Shown piece by piece: positions 26,901 through 34,627 of a stretch of DNA of 53,870 nucleotides. The translations under genes were made by a program, and so were the position numbers. The number at the start of each line of letters is the position of its first letter. Position 1 is the stretch's first letter. The notes below the pieces were generated by a model. The model was not told the origin of the DNA and did not search any database. It was given only the letters and a program-made list of their open reading frames with translations. The DNA is taken from the NCBI RefSeq assembly GCF_013266755.1, contig NZ_JABRWJ010000020.1, forward strand, positions 1 to 53,870. Reading direction: 5' to 3'. Origin of the DNA: Pseudaquabacterium terrae. Lineage in GTDB: Bacteria > Pseudomonadota > Gammaproteobacteria > Burkholderiales > Burkholderiaceae_C.

Positions 26901-27239
26901 CGACAAGGTGAGGCGCAGGTGCACGAGGGTGTTCGTACGCCCTGGCTCCGCGGACACGGCCCCGGTGAATCCGGGCACCGACTCGAGGATCCTGCCCATG
27001 TCGCGGCCGATCTCGTGGAGCATGTCGAGCCGATCCCGCTCGTCACCCGTTTCGTACCGCAGTTCCTTCAAGCGCCGTTCGAACACGCGCTGCTCGTACG
27101 GCACCGTGACGACGGCCGCACCGGCGTCATTACACACCGCGAGGTATTGCGTGTATGGCGAGAGCAATTGATTGTGCGAGGGACCCGGGCGTAGGAATTC
27201 GACGCTCACGCGTCGGATCGCAATCGGCTCACTATTCAC
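23991..27239 (-). CDS. CHAT protease-helical linker-MBL-fold fusion protein
   Basis: 1082 residues. Residues about 1-410 hold a CHAT (caspase-HetF-associated) protease domain: the dyad is His244 in HVLTHGD and Cys293 in IASCDSG, followed by the typical FAHALHQAGIPLVIGSQFPLS. Residues about 420-650 are helical, TPR-like. A proline/glycine-rich linker (about 661-700) leads to a ComEC-type metallo-beta-lactamase domain (about 720-1082; GHGDCIWIEYG, LSHIDADHIGG, KVSHHGSQNN, HPD). The MBL motif has Asp in place of the second His (HxDxDH), a variant seen in several ComEC-like MBLs. CHAT proteases in conflict systems cleave partners after activation; MBL domains of this type are nuclease- or hydrolase-like. 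The GTG start (27239) has GGAG six bases upstream; an ATG 15 codons earlier lacks one. Divergent from the patatin operon. Confidence 0.82.
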   Translation of the reverse strand: MNSEPIAIRRVSVEFLRPGPSHNQLLSPYTQYLAVCNDAGAAVVTVPYEQRVFERRLKELRYETGDERDRLDMLHEIGRDMGRILESVPGFTGAVSAEPGRTNTLVHLRLTLSAAELALLPFELAEVPVGSTASAVSVQTRPPVAVTRHIRTVPSDGFAWPERPRILFVASDRDDVPFEAHRAALVTAITPFLYPPKSDRGRTARTDGGEQFGDHLTILVGPTVAQVRHECEAQRFTHIHVLTHGDVDDFSSESYGVVLRGEDGSPEVVPGGRFVSAITPLGRLPTVVTIASCDSGNVGSVVAPGASFAHALHQAGIPLVIGSQFPLSKPGSVPLTARLYEGLLWGEHPLHVLQQARGELHARFGTQWHDWASIVVYESLPPNLDLQIEALRYSQARLAMNAALEGIDLAAASGAHASNGLVEPLKAVSIAIERLPGNGQFAVECLGLRASSRKRMAQAAFAIASQRGSAAGVPFEREHVLLDQARTYYAQAVRGLLVNDVQAVQRKATLHWVLVQLVSLAEVLGRELRPGEWEAAWLAAEHYLDHRDPEERAWAHASLAELRLIRLADPGLTEEQLGKFADEALAHAKELDSAYPRIDAFPVKSTRRQFERYASWWGTAAFREAMPPGAQDRRDTWSRRNGLVETAQRLIDILARHGPREVGGGTPPPPPPPAPPPAGPAPPSTYGGGPVAGATGGAASASASTSGTKPRLFATLGERRDGPAFHIEALPAGHGDCIWIEYGDRPPWHRVLIDCGTQGSSKSLLTRIDALPPHERVLDLFVLSHIDADHIGGAVPMLRAVRRGLRLGDLWFNGWRHVAGQLGARQAEMFTTAIMDLELPWNRWHDGAAIVTGDDTLLDHILPGGMKLTVLSPTRASLAKLGPVWKRELKRQGLEPGGRVDYSRLLKATGSTIADAATLQDVDKLADVKFTGDAGAPNGSSIALLAEFGGKSVLLAADAHAPVLVSSIQTLLDQRGVSRLKLDLFKVSHHGSQNNVSRELMELLDCSRYLISTNGDHFCHPDRQAIARLLKYGGDRKELYFNYNNRLTEVWGSAALTAVRERYDCVTHYPETDQPGIGVPLL

Positions 27240-27922
27240 GCCGCGCTCCTCGAAACTTCCCGCTCCGCCTTGTCGCCAATCCATGTCGAATTGAAGTCTA
27301 GGACCGGACCGACGCGAGTTGAAGCATGCACTATTGCATGGGATCAACGGATTAGCAACTTCGCCGGTCGAAGTGCCCGGCGGTCGCCATTCCTCTGCAG
27401 CCGCAATCATCAGTTTTGTGGAGACGCCTGGACGCCGGTCCGGCCGCGCTGCACCGGGCCTCGTCGCCCTGGAGAATTCCCCTGGGCACTGTGGCGGTTG
27501 CTCCCCGTGCACGGCGGATTTATGTGTCACATGCACACTTGGCCGATCCAGGCACCCAGTCGTCTTCATGTCGCGGTAGCACCGGCAGTCGTTGGCCTGT
27601 TCAGCGGCTGTACCGTCATGCCCCCCGTGCGCCCTACCCCTGCCCTACCCCCGCCATGTCGACGTTCGCGACGGAATGGCTGTGTCGATTGAAGCAAGCA
27701 ACGCGTCGGGTTCACCGAGTGAAGATGAACGACGGAGACCGCATGATCAACACCTGCGCCGAACCCAAGCCAAAGGCACTAGTGGTACCGCATTGACTCT
27801 GCATGCCTTACTCGTTAGGCTGCGTCGCTCACGGAGCAAGGCGCGGCGGGCACTGGCTCGGGGGCCCGCAAGATGTGGTGAGCCGCCTTGCTGAGGATCG
27901 ACCAACGATCGAGGGAGCAGCC
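27240..27922. other. Divergent intergenic region of the CHAT-MBL / patatin module
   Basis: About 680 bases between the CHAT-MBL and patatin starts. It must carry the promoters of both transcripts. It contains a 6-4-6 palindrome at 27325-27340. Other open frames lack start signals and protein-like composition. No IS end was recognised with confidence. Confidence 0.45.
27325..27340. promoter_or_regulatory. Short palindrome, possible operator
   Basis: CATGCA-CTAT-TGCATG, perfect 6-bp arms, located about 85 bases upstream of the CHAT-MBL start codon and near an AT-richer patch. It would suit a dimeric regulator controlling the minus-strand transcript. Evidence is position and symmetry only. Confidence 0.3.
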
Positions 27923-28936
27923 ATGGCAGTCGAAGTGAGTGGGAGCTCGCACCGAATCGGTCTGGCGCTGTCGGGCGGAGGCTTTCGGGCGGCCGCGTTC
28001 CATCTAGGCGTGATGCAGGCTTTGCACAGGCTCAGGCTCCTGGACAAGATCGACCTGCTGTCATGCGTGAGCGGCGGCAGCATCGCCGGGGCAACGCTAG
28101 CGCTGCACTGGAGCGATGGCCAGGCGCTTCAGCAGTTGGATACCTACCTTCGCACGACGTCCATCGCAGTTGCCTCGGCTATCGGAGGCATCCTCGATCC
28201 TTTCGAGTCCCGGCTCGACAAGCTCGCGCACTCCTACGATCGCGACTTGTTCGGCGGTCAGGCGCTTGCGGCGCTCAGCGCAGGGCCGCGTATCTACCTG
28301 AACGCCACGAACCTGGCGACGGGCAACATGTTCTTCTTCGTCGCCGGCGGAAGCAAGCCGACAGAGATGGGTGACCATGAGATGGGAGTCTGTGCCGCTG
28401 ACGGCATCGCGATCAGTCGGGCCGTTGCCGCATCTTCGGCCTTCCCGCCCGTGTTTGCCCCGCTCAAGCTTGGCCCTGAACTCTACCCCCACGCCGCGCC
28501 CATCGACTACGTGACGCTGACCGACGGCGGCATCTACGACAACATGGGCGTGAACCCGGCGTTGCGCACCGATCGCAACCCGCTGGACTACCTCATCATC
28601 AGCGACGGCGGAAAGCCGTTCGCCAATCAGTCCGAGCCGACGGGCAAGGGCTCTGTCGTCCTGGTCGCCGCGCTGGACATCATGATGGAGCAGATCCGCG
28701 GTCTCGAGTTCGACCGCGTCCAGCACCGCCACCTTGCTGGCAAGGGACCGAAGCCCCTGTGGTTCTCGATCGACAGCGAGATCGGCGAGGAGCGGCCGGG
28801 AGACGCCGTGTTCGCCTCGTCGATCGGCACGAACCTGAAGGCGCTGCGAGGTCAGGAGATGGACGTGCTCACGCGTCACGGCGGCGCGCTCGTGACGTCG
28901 AGACTCGCGAAGTACGCGCCGGAGCTGATCGCATGA
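27923..28936 (+). CDS. Patatin-like phospholipase
   Basis: 337 residues. The Ser/Asp dyad of patatins is complete: oxyanion-hole loop LSGGGFRAAAFHLG at 16-29, nucleophile Ser53 in CVSGGSIAG, and Asp201 in the DGG motif TDGGIYDNMG. Such enzymes hydrolyse membrane phospholipids; in bacterial immune systems (for example CapV of CBASS) they are effectors that degrade the cell membrane. There is no signal peptide, so it acts from the cytoplasmic side. GAGGGAG precedes the ATG at 27923; the frame is open further upstream but without support. First gene of a four-gene plus-strand operon (gaps 30 and 14 bases, then a 4-base overlap). Confidence 0.9.
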   Translation: MAVEVSGSSHRIGLALSGGGFRAAAFHLGVMQALHRLRLLDKIDLLSCVSGGSIAGATLALHWSDGQALQQLDTYLRTTSIAVASAIGGILDPFESRLDKLAHSYDRDLFGGQALAALSAGPRIYLNATNLATGNMFFFVAGGSKPTEMGDHEMGVCAADGIAISRAVAASSAFPPVFAPLKLGPELYPHAAPIDYVTLTDGGIYDNMGVNPALRTDRNPLDYLIISDGGKPFANQSEPTGKGSVVLVAALDIMMEQIRGLEFDRVQHRHLAGKGPKPLWFSIDSEIGEERPGDAVFASSIGTNLKALRGQEMDVLTRHGGALVTSRLAKYAPELIA

Positions 28937-28966
28937 AATGGTGAATGAACGCCGGGGAGGGCGGGC

Positions 28967-29893
28967 ATGAATGGAGTGTCGCCGCGCGGATTACCAGGGT
29001 TGCTGTTTTTCCTGCTCGTGGTCGTCTGCCTCTGGTCGCTGGGCAACGTCGCAAACTTGTTGCGAGGCGATGGCCTGCGTGCTGCCGGGGTCTTCGATGG
29101 CATCGGCGCGACTCGGGCGACGGGAGAACCAGAAGGCGAAAACTCGTCCGGGAAGGCTGCCGCAAGGAAGGCCGCCGACCCCGCGAGTGGCGCAGCTTCG
29201 CACAGTGCGCCCGTCGAGGGAGCCAAGGGGAGCGATGCGTCGTCTGATGACAAGCGCAACACGGCCGAGACGGCGCGCGTGCCGAGAGATGCCGAGCTGC
29301 TTTCGGTGCTCGTGTTCCTGTGCGGGTGTCTCGGTGCGTCGTTGCATGCCCTGGGCTCGTTGGTGGCGTTTACCGGCCTCGGCACGTTCAGCGCCACGTG
29401 GACCCTGTGGTACCTCGCACAGCCGCTTCGCGGGGCAATCCTCGCGTCAGGCTTCTTCTGGTTGATCCAGGGCGGCCTGTTCGGTGGCATTGCCGCAAAC
29501 CTGCCAGTGAACGTCGTGGCCATGATGGGTGCGACGTTCCTCGTCGGACTGTTCAGTGACCCTGCCATCGAGAAGCTGAAAGAGGTATTCCAGGTCTTGT
29601 TCAAGACGGAGACCGTCCGGGGCGCCGGCGATCAGCCGAAGGCCCCTTCGATCCGCAAGGCGGTCTACGAAGGCGGGCCACCGGTTCTGATCAAGGTCGA
29701 GGGGGAAGGATTCACGGCCACGGACCTCGTCAAGGTCAATGGTCAGGCAGCTACTGTGAGTCAGCGCGATGCGACCACGATGACGATCGACCGGCCCGCG
29801 CCCGAGCAGAAGGGCGCCCAGCTCAGCATCGTCGTCACGCATAGCGGGCCTCGAGGGCAATCGTCGAAGCCGTTCGTACTAACCGTGCCGTAG
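28967..29893 (+). CDS. Membrane protein with C-terminal IPT/TIG-like Ig domain
   Basis: 308 residues. A first membrane segment at about 8-30 (LPGLLFFLLVVVCLWSLG) is followed by a low-complexity Ala/Gly/Ser/charged loop (about 40-105). Two or three more hydrophobic segments lie at about 110-195, then a helical neck (DPAIEKLKEVFQVLFKTE), and an Ig-like fold at about 222-308 resembling IPT/TIG domains (VLIKVEGEGFTATDLVKVNG). It probably anchors the module at the membrane and displays an Ig-like recognition domain. No catalytic motif is seen. It lies 30 bases after the patatin stop and 14 bases before the peptidase gene. I do not recognise a named family; the IPT assignment rests on pattern. Confidence 0.65.
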   Translation: MNGVSPRGLPGLLFFLLVVVCLWSLGNVANLLRGDGLRAAGVFDGIGATRATGEPEGENSSGKAAARKAADPASGAASHSAPVEGAKGSDASSDDKRNTAETARVPRDAELLSVLVFLCGCLGASLHALGSLVAFTGLGTFSATWTLWYLAQPLRGAILASGFFWLIQGGLFGGIAANLPVNVVAMMGATFLVGLFSDPAIEKLKEVFQVLFKTETVRGAGDQPKAPSIRKAVYEGGPPVLIKVEGEGFTATDLVKVNGQAATVSQRDATTMTIDRPAPEQKGAQLSIVVTHSGPRGQSSKPFVLTVP

Positions 29894-29907
29894 GGGGAGC
29901 TTGGAAG

Positions 29908-31689
29908 ATGGCCGCTAAGGGAAACACGCAGATGTTCACGATACTCGCTCAGGACCCGGTGGTCCGGGGCCCAGGCGGGGAACTGGTCTTTGCCCGGGTC
30001 GCCGTGCCGCTGGAGACGCTGTCCATCGGTCCGACGGGGTACCGCCTGAAGGTCGTCGATTTCAACGCGTCAACTAACCGCCTGTACGAGGCACACAACT
30101 ACGCGACGGATGCGGACGGCCGGATCGTCGATCCGTACGCTGTCCCAAATACCGGCGGCGTGCGGGCTCGACGCAGATTCGAGAACGACGTGCTCGCCGA
30201 CCCGAAATTTCACAGTCAGAACACGTACGCGATCGTGATGCGAACGCTTGGGCGGTTCGAGCACGCCTTGGGTCGCCGCATCGGCTGGGGGTTCGACGGG
30301 CACCAGCTGCACGTCGTTCCTCATGCATTTGTCGATGCGAACGCTTTCTACTCGCGAGAGGACCGTGCACTGGTGTTCGGATACTTCACCGGCGTCGATG
30401 GCGAACGGGTGTTCACGTGCCTCTCCCATGACATCGTCGTACACGAGGCCACGCACGCGATCCTCGACGGATTGCGAGCCGGCTTCATGAACGAGTCCGG
30501 CCCTGACCAGGCCGGCTTCCATGAGGGCTTCGCGGACGTGGTCGCGCTGCTCTCGGTCTTTTCGCTGAAAGAGATCATTGCGCTCGCCCTGACCGGCACC
30601 GACAGCCTGCCGGTCCGGACGACCGACGGTATCCGCCTGATCGACGGCAACCGCCTAAGCGCCCAAGCCTTGGCCGACGGGATCCTGTTCAGCCTCGGCA
30701 AGCAGTTCGGCCAGCAACTGGACGGGTTGCGGGCAAACGCGCTGAGGCAGTCCCTGAAAATCAAGCCCAGCCGCAGGTTGCTGCAGACCGAGGCGTACAA
30801 CGAACCTCACTCCCGGGGCGAGGTTTTCGCCGCGGCCATGCTGCGCAGCATGCTGGAGCTGTGGTTGCGCCGCATCAAGGAACTCGGGACATTCGGTCCC
30901 GGCATGTACAACCTCGATGCGGTGATTGCCGAAGGGGCGAAGGTAGCCGATCAACTGCTGACCATGGCGATCCGGGCGCTGGACTACTGCCCGCCGCTAG
31001 ACCTCGAGTTCGGAGACTACCTGGCTGCGTTGCTCACCGTCGACTCGGAGGTCGCCCCGGACGACTCCCGATACGGCTATCGCGAAACCATCCAGAAGAC
31101 GTTTGCCTCCTACGGGATCGATCCTCCATCGGCCCGCACGGAGTCCGATGGTTGTTGGAAACCCTTCACCGCGCACGACCAGACGCAGTATCACAAGACC
31201 AACTTCGACTCGATGCTCCGCGACTGCGAGGAGGTGTTCCGCTTCCTGTGGGAGAACCGAGCGCTGCTCAACGTCGATGACCAAGCCTACACACAGGTCA
31301 TCTCGGTTCGGCCGAGCGTCCGGTTCGGCCCGGACGGGTTCCTCTTGAAGGAGACCGTCTGCGAGTACACGATGAAGGCCAACATCTTCGGCGCGGAGAT
31401 CACGGCCGTTTGTGGAATCAAGCGGCCCGCCGGCATCGAGACGACGACGCGCCTGACCGTCTATGGCGGCGGCACGCTCGTGTTTGACCCGTACGGGCGG
31501 ATCAAGTACCACATCCAGCGCCCCCTAAGCGACGGAGCATGGCAGGAGAAGCGCATTCAGTACCTGCTGGAGCAGGGCCTCATTGGCGCACAGGAGCCGG
31601 ATGTCAACCCCTTCGCCGAAGTCCATCGGCTTCGAGCTTCAGCGGCCAGGAACCAGGACAGCGCGAGCAAGCCGGAGGTGAACGCATGA
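29908..31689 (+). CDS. Gluzincin-type zinc metallopeptidase-like protein
   Basis: 593 residues. HEATH at 179-183 is an HEXXH zinc site. HEGFADVVA at 205-213, 22 residues downstream, supplies the expected third ligand (Glu206) and the following Asp, as in thermolysin-like gluzincins. The flanking sequence (SHDIVVHEATHAILDGL, GPDQAGFHEGFADV) also fits that fold. The N-terminal about 150 residues and the C-terminal about 200 residues match no domain I know; the C-terminal part is beta-rich. There is no signal peptide, so the peptidase would act in the cytoplasm. In the context of patatin, CHAT and MBL proteins, it may process or activate partners. GGGGGAGC lies before the ATG, and its stop overlaps the MBL start (ATGA). 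Confidence 0.75.
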   Translation: MAAKGNTQMFTILAQDPVVRGPGGELVFARVAVPLETLSIGPTGYRLKVVDFNASTNRLYEAHNYATDADGRIVDPYAVPNTGGVRARRRFENDVLADPKFHSQNTYAIVMRTLGRFEHALGRRIGWGFDGHQLHVVPHAFVDANAFYSREDRALVFGYFTGVDGERVFTCLSHDIVVHEATHAILDGLRAGFMNESGPDQAGFHEGFADVVALLSVFSLKEIIALALTGTDSLPVRTTDGIRLIDGNRLSAQALADGILFSLGKQFGQQLDGLRANALRQSLKIKPSRRLLQTEAYNEPHSRGEVFAAAMLRSMLELWLRRIKELGTFGPGMYNLDAVIAEGAKVADQLLTMAIRALDYCPPLDLEFGDYLAALLTVDSEVAPDDSRYGYRETIQKTFASYGIDPPSARTESDGCWKPFTAHDQTQYHKTNFDSMLRDCEEVFRFLWENRALLNVDDQAYTQVISVRPSVRFGPDGFLLKETVCEYTMKANIFGAEITAVCGIKRPAGIETTTRLTVYGGGTLVFDPYGRIKYHIQRPLSDGAWQEKRIQYLLEQGLIGAQEPDVNPFAEVHRLRASAARNQDSASKPEVNA

Positions 31690-32978
31690 CAACGAAGACG
31701 CCCGTCGCGGTTCACATCTTCGCGTACCAGGTCGGTTTCGGCGACTGCTTCTTGGTCCGCTTCCGCTACGCAGTGGGCCCAAGCCGTCACATCCTGATTG
31801 ACTTCGGATCCATGGGCATGCGCAAGGGGACCGCCGCGGCCGACTGGATGCTCAAGATTGCCAACGACATCGCCGACAAGTGCGAGGGCAAGCTAGACGC
31901 GGTGATCGCTACGCACCGCCATGCCGACCACATCAGCGGCTTCGCGACGAACAAGACGGGAACGGCCAGTGGCAACATCATTGCTAGCTTGACCCCTTCG
32001 GTCGTCGTTCAACCGTGGACGGAGCAGTTGGACCTGGCCGAGGATGCGGTGGCTCCCAATGTCGCTCACAGCGCAAAGGCTCGATCCGCCGCGTTAGCGC
32101 TGCGGAGCATGAACGCCGTGGCCGGATCGGCGCTGGCGCTTGTGTCGGCAAAGGGACATGGGCTTGCCCCCGCGCTGGCAGCACGCCTGGGTTTTCTCGG
32201 TGAAGACAACATATCGAACCTCTCGGCGGTGAAGAACTTGGCCGCGATGGGTCCGAATGTCTACACGTTCCACGGTGCTTCGGACCCGCTGTCCAAGGTA
32301 CTGCCCGGGATCAAGACGCACGTCCTTGGGCCGCCGACCGTCGAGCAGACGGATTCGATCAAGAAGATGCGCTCCCGCGATCCGGACGAGTACTGGCACT
32401 TCCAACGCATGCGGATGGCCACCGAGGTGGCGACCTCGCAGGACACCGACGAACCGTTTCCCGCTGCTCGAAGCATACGCGGCACGCGTTTGCCCATGAG
32501 CACGCGCTGGGTCGCGAAGCGGGTGAGGGATGTGCGCGGCAGCCAGTTGCTGCAGATCGTGACCTCGCTCGACAAGGCAATGAACAACACGAGCCTGATC
32601 CTGTTGTTCGAGGTGGGAAAGAAGAAGTTGCTTTTCCCGGGCGATGCACAAATCGAGAACTGGAGATACGCGTTGAGCTTCCCGAAGATTGTGAAGCAGT
32701 TGACGGAGGTCGATGTGTTGAAGGTTGGGCACCACGGCAGTCTGAACGCGACCCCCAAGAGTCTGTGGGGTGCGTTCGCGAAGAAGGGCACAACCGCGAC
32801 TCCGAACCGATTGAAGACTGTCCTATCAACCATGCCGGGGAAGCACGGCGATGAAGCACGAAAGACGGAAGTGCCGCGAACGACCTTGGTCAATGACCTA
32901 ACAGAACACTCAGAGCTTCACAACACCCACGACCTTGGCGAAGGGGAACTCTACAAGGAAGTGGTTCTTGAAATCTGA
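31686..32978 (+). CDS. ComEC-type metallo-beta-lactamase fold protein
   Basis: 430 residues. The N-terminal GFGDCFLVRF and ILIDFG strands are followed by canonical THRHADHISGF (HxHxDH at 77-82). A long insertion (about 100-290) precedes LLFPGDAQIE and the DVLKVGHHGSLNATP strand near 345. These are the motifs of the ComEC/Rec2 C-terminal MBL group, which includes DNA-degrading enzymes. Unlike the MBL domain fused to CHAT in the divergent gene, it retains both motif histidines. The start overlaps the peptidase stop by four bases, so the two are translationally coupled. It is the last gene of the module; the next 660 bases are relic DNA. Likely substrates are nucleic acids or signalling nucleotides, which is inference. 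Confidence 0.82.
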   Translation: MTTKTPVAVHIFAYQVGFGDCFLVRFRYAVGPSRHILIDFGSMGMRKGTAAADWMLKIANDIADKCEGKLDAVIATHRHADHISGFATNKTGTASGNIIASLTPSVVVQPWTEQLDLAEDAVAPNVAHSAKARSAALALRSMNAVAGSALALVSAKGHGLAPALAARLGFLGEDNISNLSAVKNLAAMGPNVYTFHGASDPLSKVLPGIKTHVLGPPTVEQTDSIKKMRSRDPDEYWHFQRMRMATEVATSQDTDEPFPAARSIRGTRLPMSTRWVAKRVRDVRGSQLLQIVTSLDKAMNNTSLILLFEVGKKKLLFPGDAQIENWRYALSFPKIVKQLTEVDVLKVGHHGSLNATPKSLWGAFAKKGTTATPNRLKTVLSTMPGKHGDEARKTEVPRTTLVNDLTEHSELHNTHDLGEGELYKEVVLEI

Positions 32979-33641
32979 ACAAGACGAGTGGCTGCTACTG
33001 TCGACGATGACGAATCATTCATTGGTCGCGCTTCGAGGAAATTGTCTCAGCGCAGCAACCTTGACCTTCCAAATCCCGCGACACAGCGGTGATATGCGTC
33101 GGTCAATGCAACCCGTCGGCCCTTGGAAGGCCGCAGCATTTGATCGTGGACCTACGCCAACGCACAGCCACCCGGACCTTCAGAAGTGCCTGGCGCGGGA
33201 TCCGTGCTTCGGTATGCACTTCAACCCTTCCGGCGCATCGTGGGGCCGCCTGGTCCCAAATTCGCGTGGCCGTCAGTCGGCCTTCGTGACCCAGGCGCAG
33301 GTCGGACGCCCATCGTGGGACAGCCGCACACTTTCGGCATCCACAAACGTCGGGGGATGAGGAAGTGCGCACTTGAAACCCGCGAAGCGGTCGAACTGGC
33401 CCCGCTGCAATGGGTGCACTGGTTCAATCATCACCTCATCACCGCCTGCTTGAGCCCATCGGCCACATCGCGCCAGCCGAAGCCGAGGCTAACTACTACC
33501 GCCAATGAGAGGAGTCCGTCATTGCGGCGTGACTCAAACCAATGTGTCACCGGCGAACCCGTGGCAGCTCGTTCGCCTACGCCAATCCGATCGACCCGGT
33601 GCTCGATGCCCTCGAGATCGAGCTTGGCTGATCTCGGGACT
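32979..33641. other. Relic-rich intergenic region
   Basis: About 660 bases between the MBL gene and the convergent DUF3616 gene. It contains the IS3-type transposase relic listed separately and, at about 33555-33632, a short coding-like tail (FAYANPIDPVLDALEIELG and TGA) with no start. It looks like a graveyard of mobile elements marking the edge of the accessory module. Confidence 0.5.
33375..33508 (+). pseudogene. IS3-family transposase (OrfB) C-terminal relic, frameshifted
   Basis: Two frames together spell the familiar C-terminus of IS3-group OrfB transposases: ETREAVELAPLQWVHWFNHH in one frame and, after a short shift near 33440, RLLEPIGHIAPAEAEANYY with a stop. The integrase core and the IS ends are absent, so it is a dead fragment. 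It lies just outside the patatin/MBL operon and documents past transposition at this edge. Confidence 0.75.
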
Positions 33642-34625
33642 TCAGTTCAGCTTTATCCGCATCGCCCTGAAACGCTGCCCGGTCTTCGGTGCAGCGCCGC
33701 ATTCCACCTCCGCGCTGTTCGCTCCGTCGTCACTCAGCAGCATCAGCTGCTGACCGTCGAAGTTGAACGCGGCTTCGGCATGGAATCCTGGGGCGAGCTC
33801 TGCTCGTAGCCGCGGCGCCTCCAGCGGCTTGCCCGACCATTGATAGAGCGCAAAACCCCCGGCATCCGCCACGGGCCCGGCAACGATCAAATACTGGTCT
33901 GCGGCCCGCTCGATGCTGCGAACGCCACGGCCGCCCAGGTCCAGTAGGACGGGATCGGCGAACGCGGGCTTGGCGCCCTTGATGACGTCCGCAGGGTTCG
34001 CAAGCGGAACGAGGATCGCCTTGCCCTGGCTCAGCGGGTTCCTGAATCCGATCAAGAGGCCGCCCTCAGGGGTTGCTGCCAAGCCCTCGATGTTGAGCCC
34101 ATCCTCTTGCTCGGGCTTCTTCTTGGCCGCCTTGCCGAGTTTCAGGCCTTGAAGCGCCGGCGCAGCTATCAACTCCTGCAGCAGGCGCTTGAAGGGTTCG
34201 CCGGTTGGGCGAACCGTCGGCGCCGCGCCGGCGCCAGGTTCGATCTTCGTGGCGAAAATCCTGTGTCTGCCTTCGAGGAACTTGCCCTTGTTGCCGGTCA
34301 GGCTGTGAGAGGAGATCCAGTAGACGACGTCGCCCACGCGAGCGGCGCCCTCGATGTCCGAAGCCTTCGCTCCGGCGCCGAGGAACTGGCGCAAGTCGAC
34401 CGGCTGCCCGACCGGTGCCGCTTGGCCTGCTCGATAGACCCGCAGGACATTGCACTCGTCGTCCGCGACGACGAAGTGTTGTGCATCGAGCATCGCAGCA
34501 GCTGATGCCTCGGCCATGCCGGTGTAGCGCTCGACCGCTGGCGGTTGTGCATGCGCCGCGAAGGGGACAAGGGATGCCCACGTCACCCAGGCTACGGCGT
34601 GAAGTGCGCGGGCAGTTTGTCCCAT
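33642..34625 (-). CDS. Exported DUF3616-family protein
   Basis: 327 residues: a signal peptide (about 1-25, ending AAHA-Q) followed by a single beta-propeller-like domain characteristic of DUF3616 (AEASAAAMLDAQHFVVADDECNVLRVY, DIEGAARVGDVVYWISSHS, DGLNIEGLAATPEGGLLIGFRNP). The family is periplasmic or secreted; its function is unknown. The ATG at 34625 lies two bases after the stop of the nuclease gene (TGACGATG), so translation is coupled. Its partner is a secreted RNase/DNase fusion, suggesting extracellular or periplasmic nucleic-acid or phosphate scavenging, or toxin-related work. Confidence 0.8.
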   Translation of the reverse strand: MGQTARALHAVAWVTWASLVPFAAHAQPPAVERYTGMAEASAAAMLDAQHFVVADDECNVLRVYRAGQAAPVGQPVDLRQFLGAGAKASDIEGAARVGDVVYWISSHSLTGNKGKFLEGRHRIFATKIEPGAGAAPTVRPTGEPFKRLLQELIAAPALQGLKLGKAAKKKPEQEDGLNIEGLAATPEGGLLIGFRNPLSQGKAILVPLANPADVIKGAKPAFADPVLLDLGGRGVRSIERAADQYLIVAGPVADAGGFALYQWSGKPLEAPRLRAELAPGFHAEAAFNFDGQQLMLLSDDGANSAEVECGAAPKTGQRFRAMRIKLN

Positions 34626-34627
34626 CG

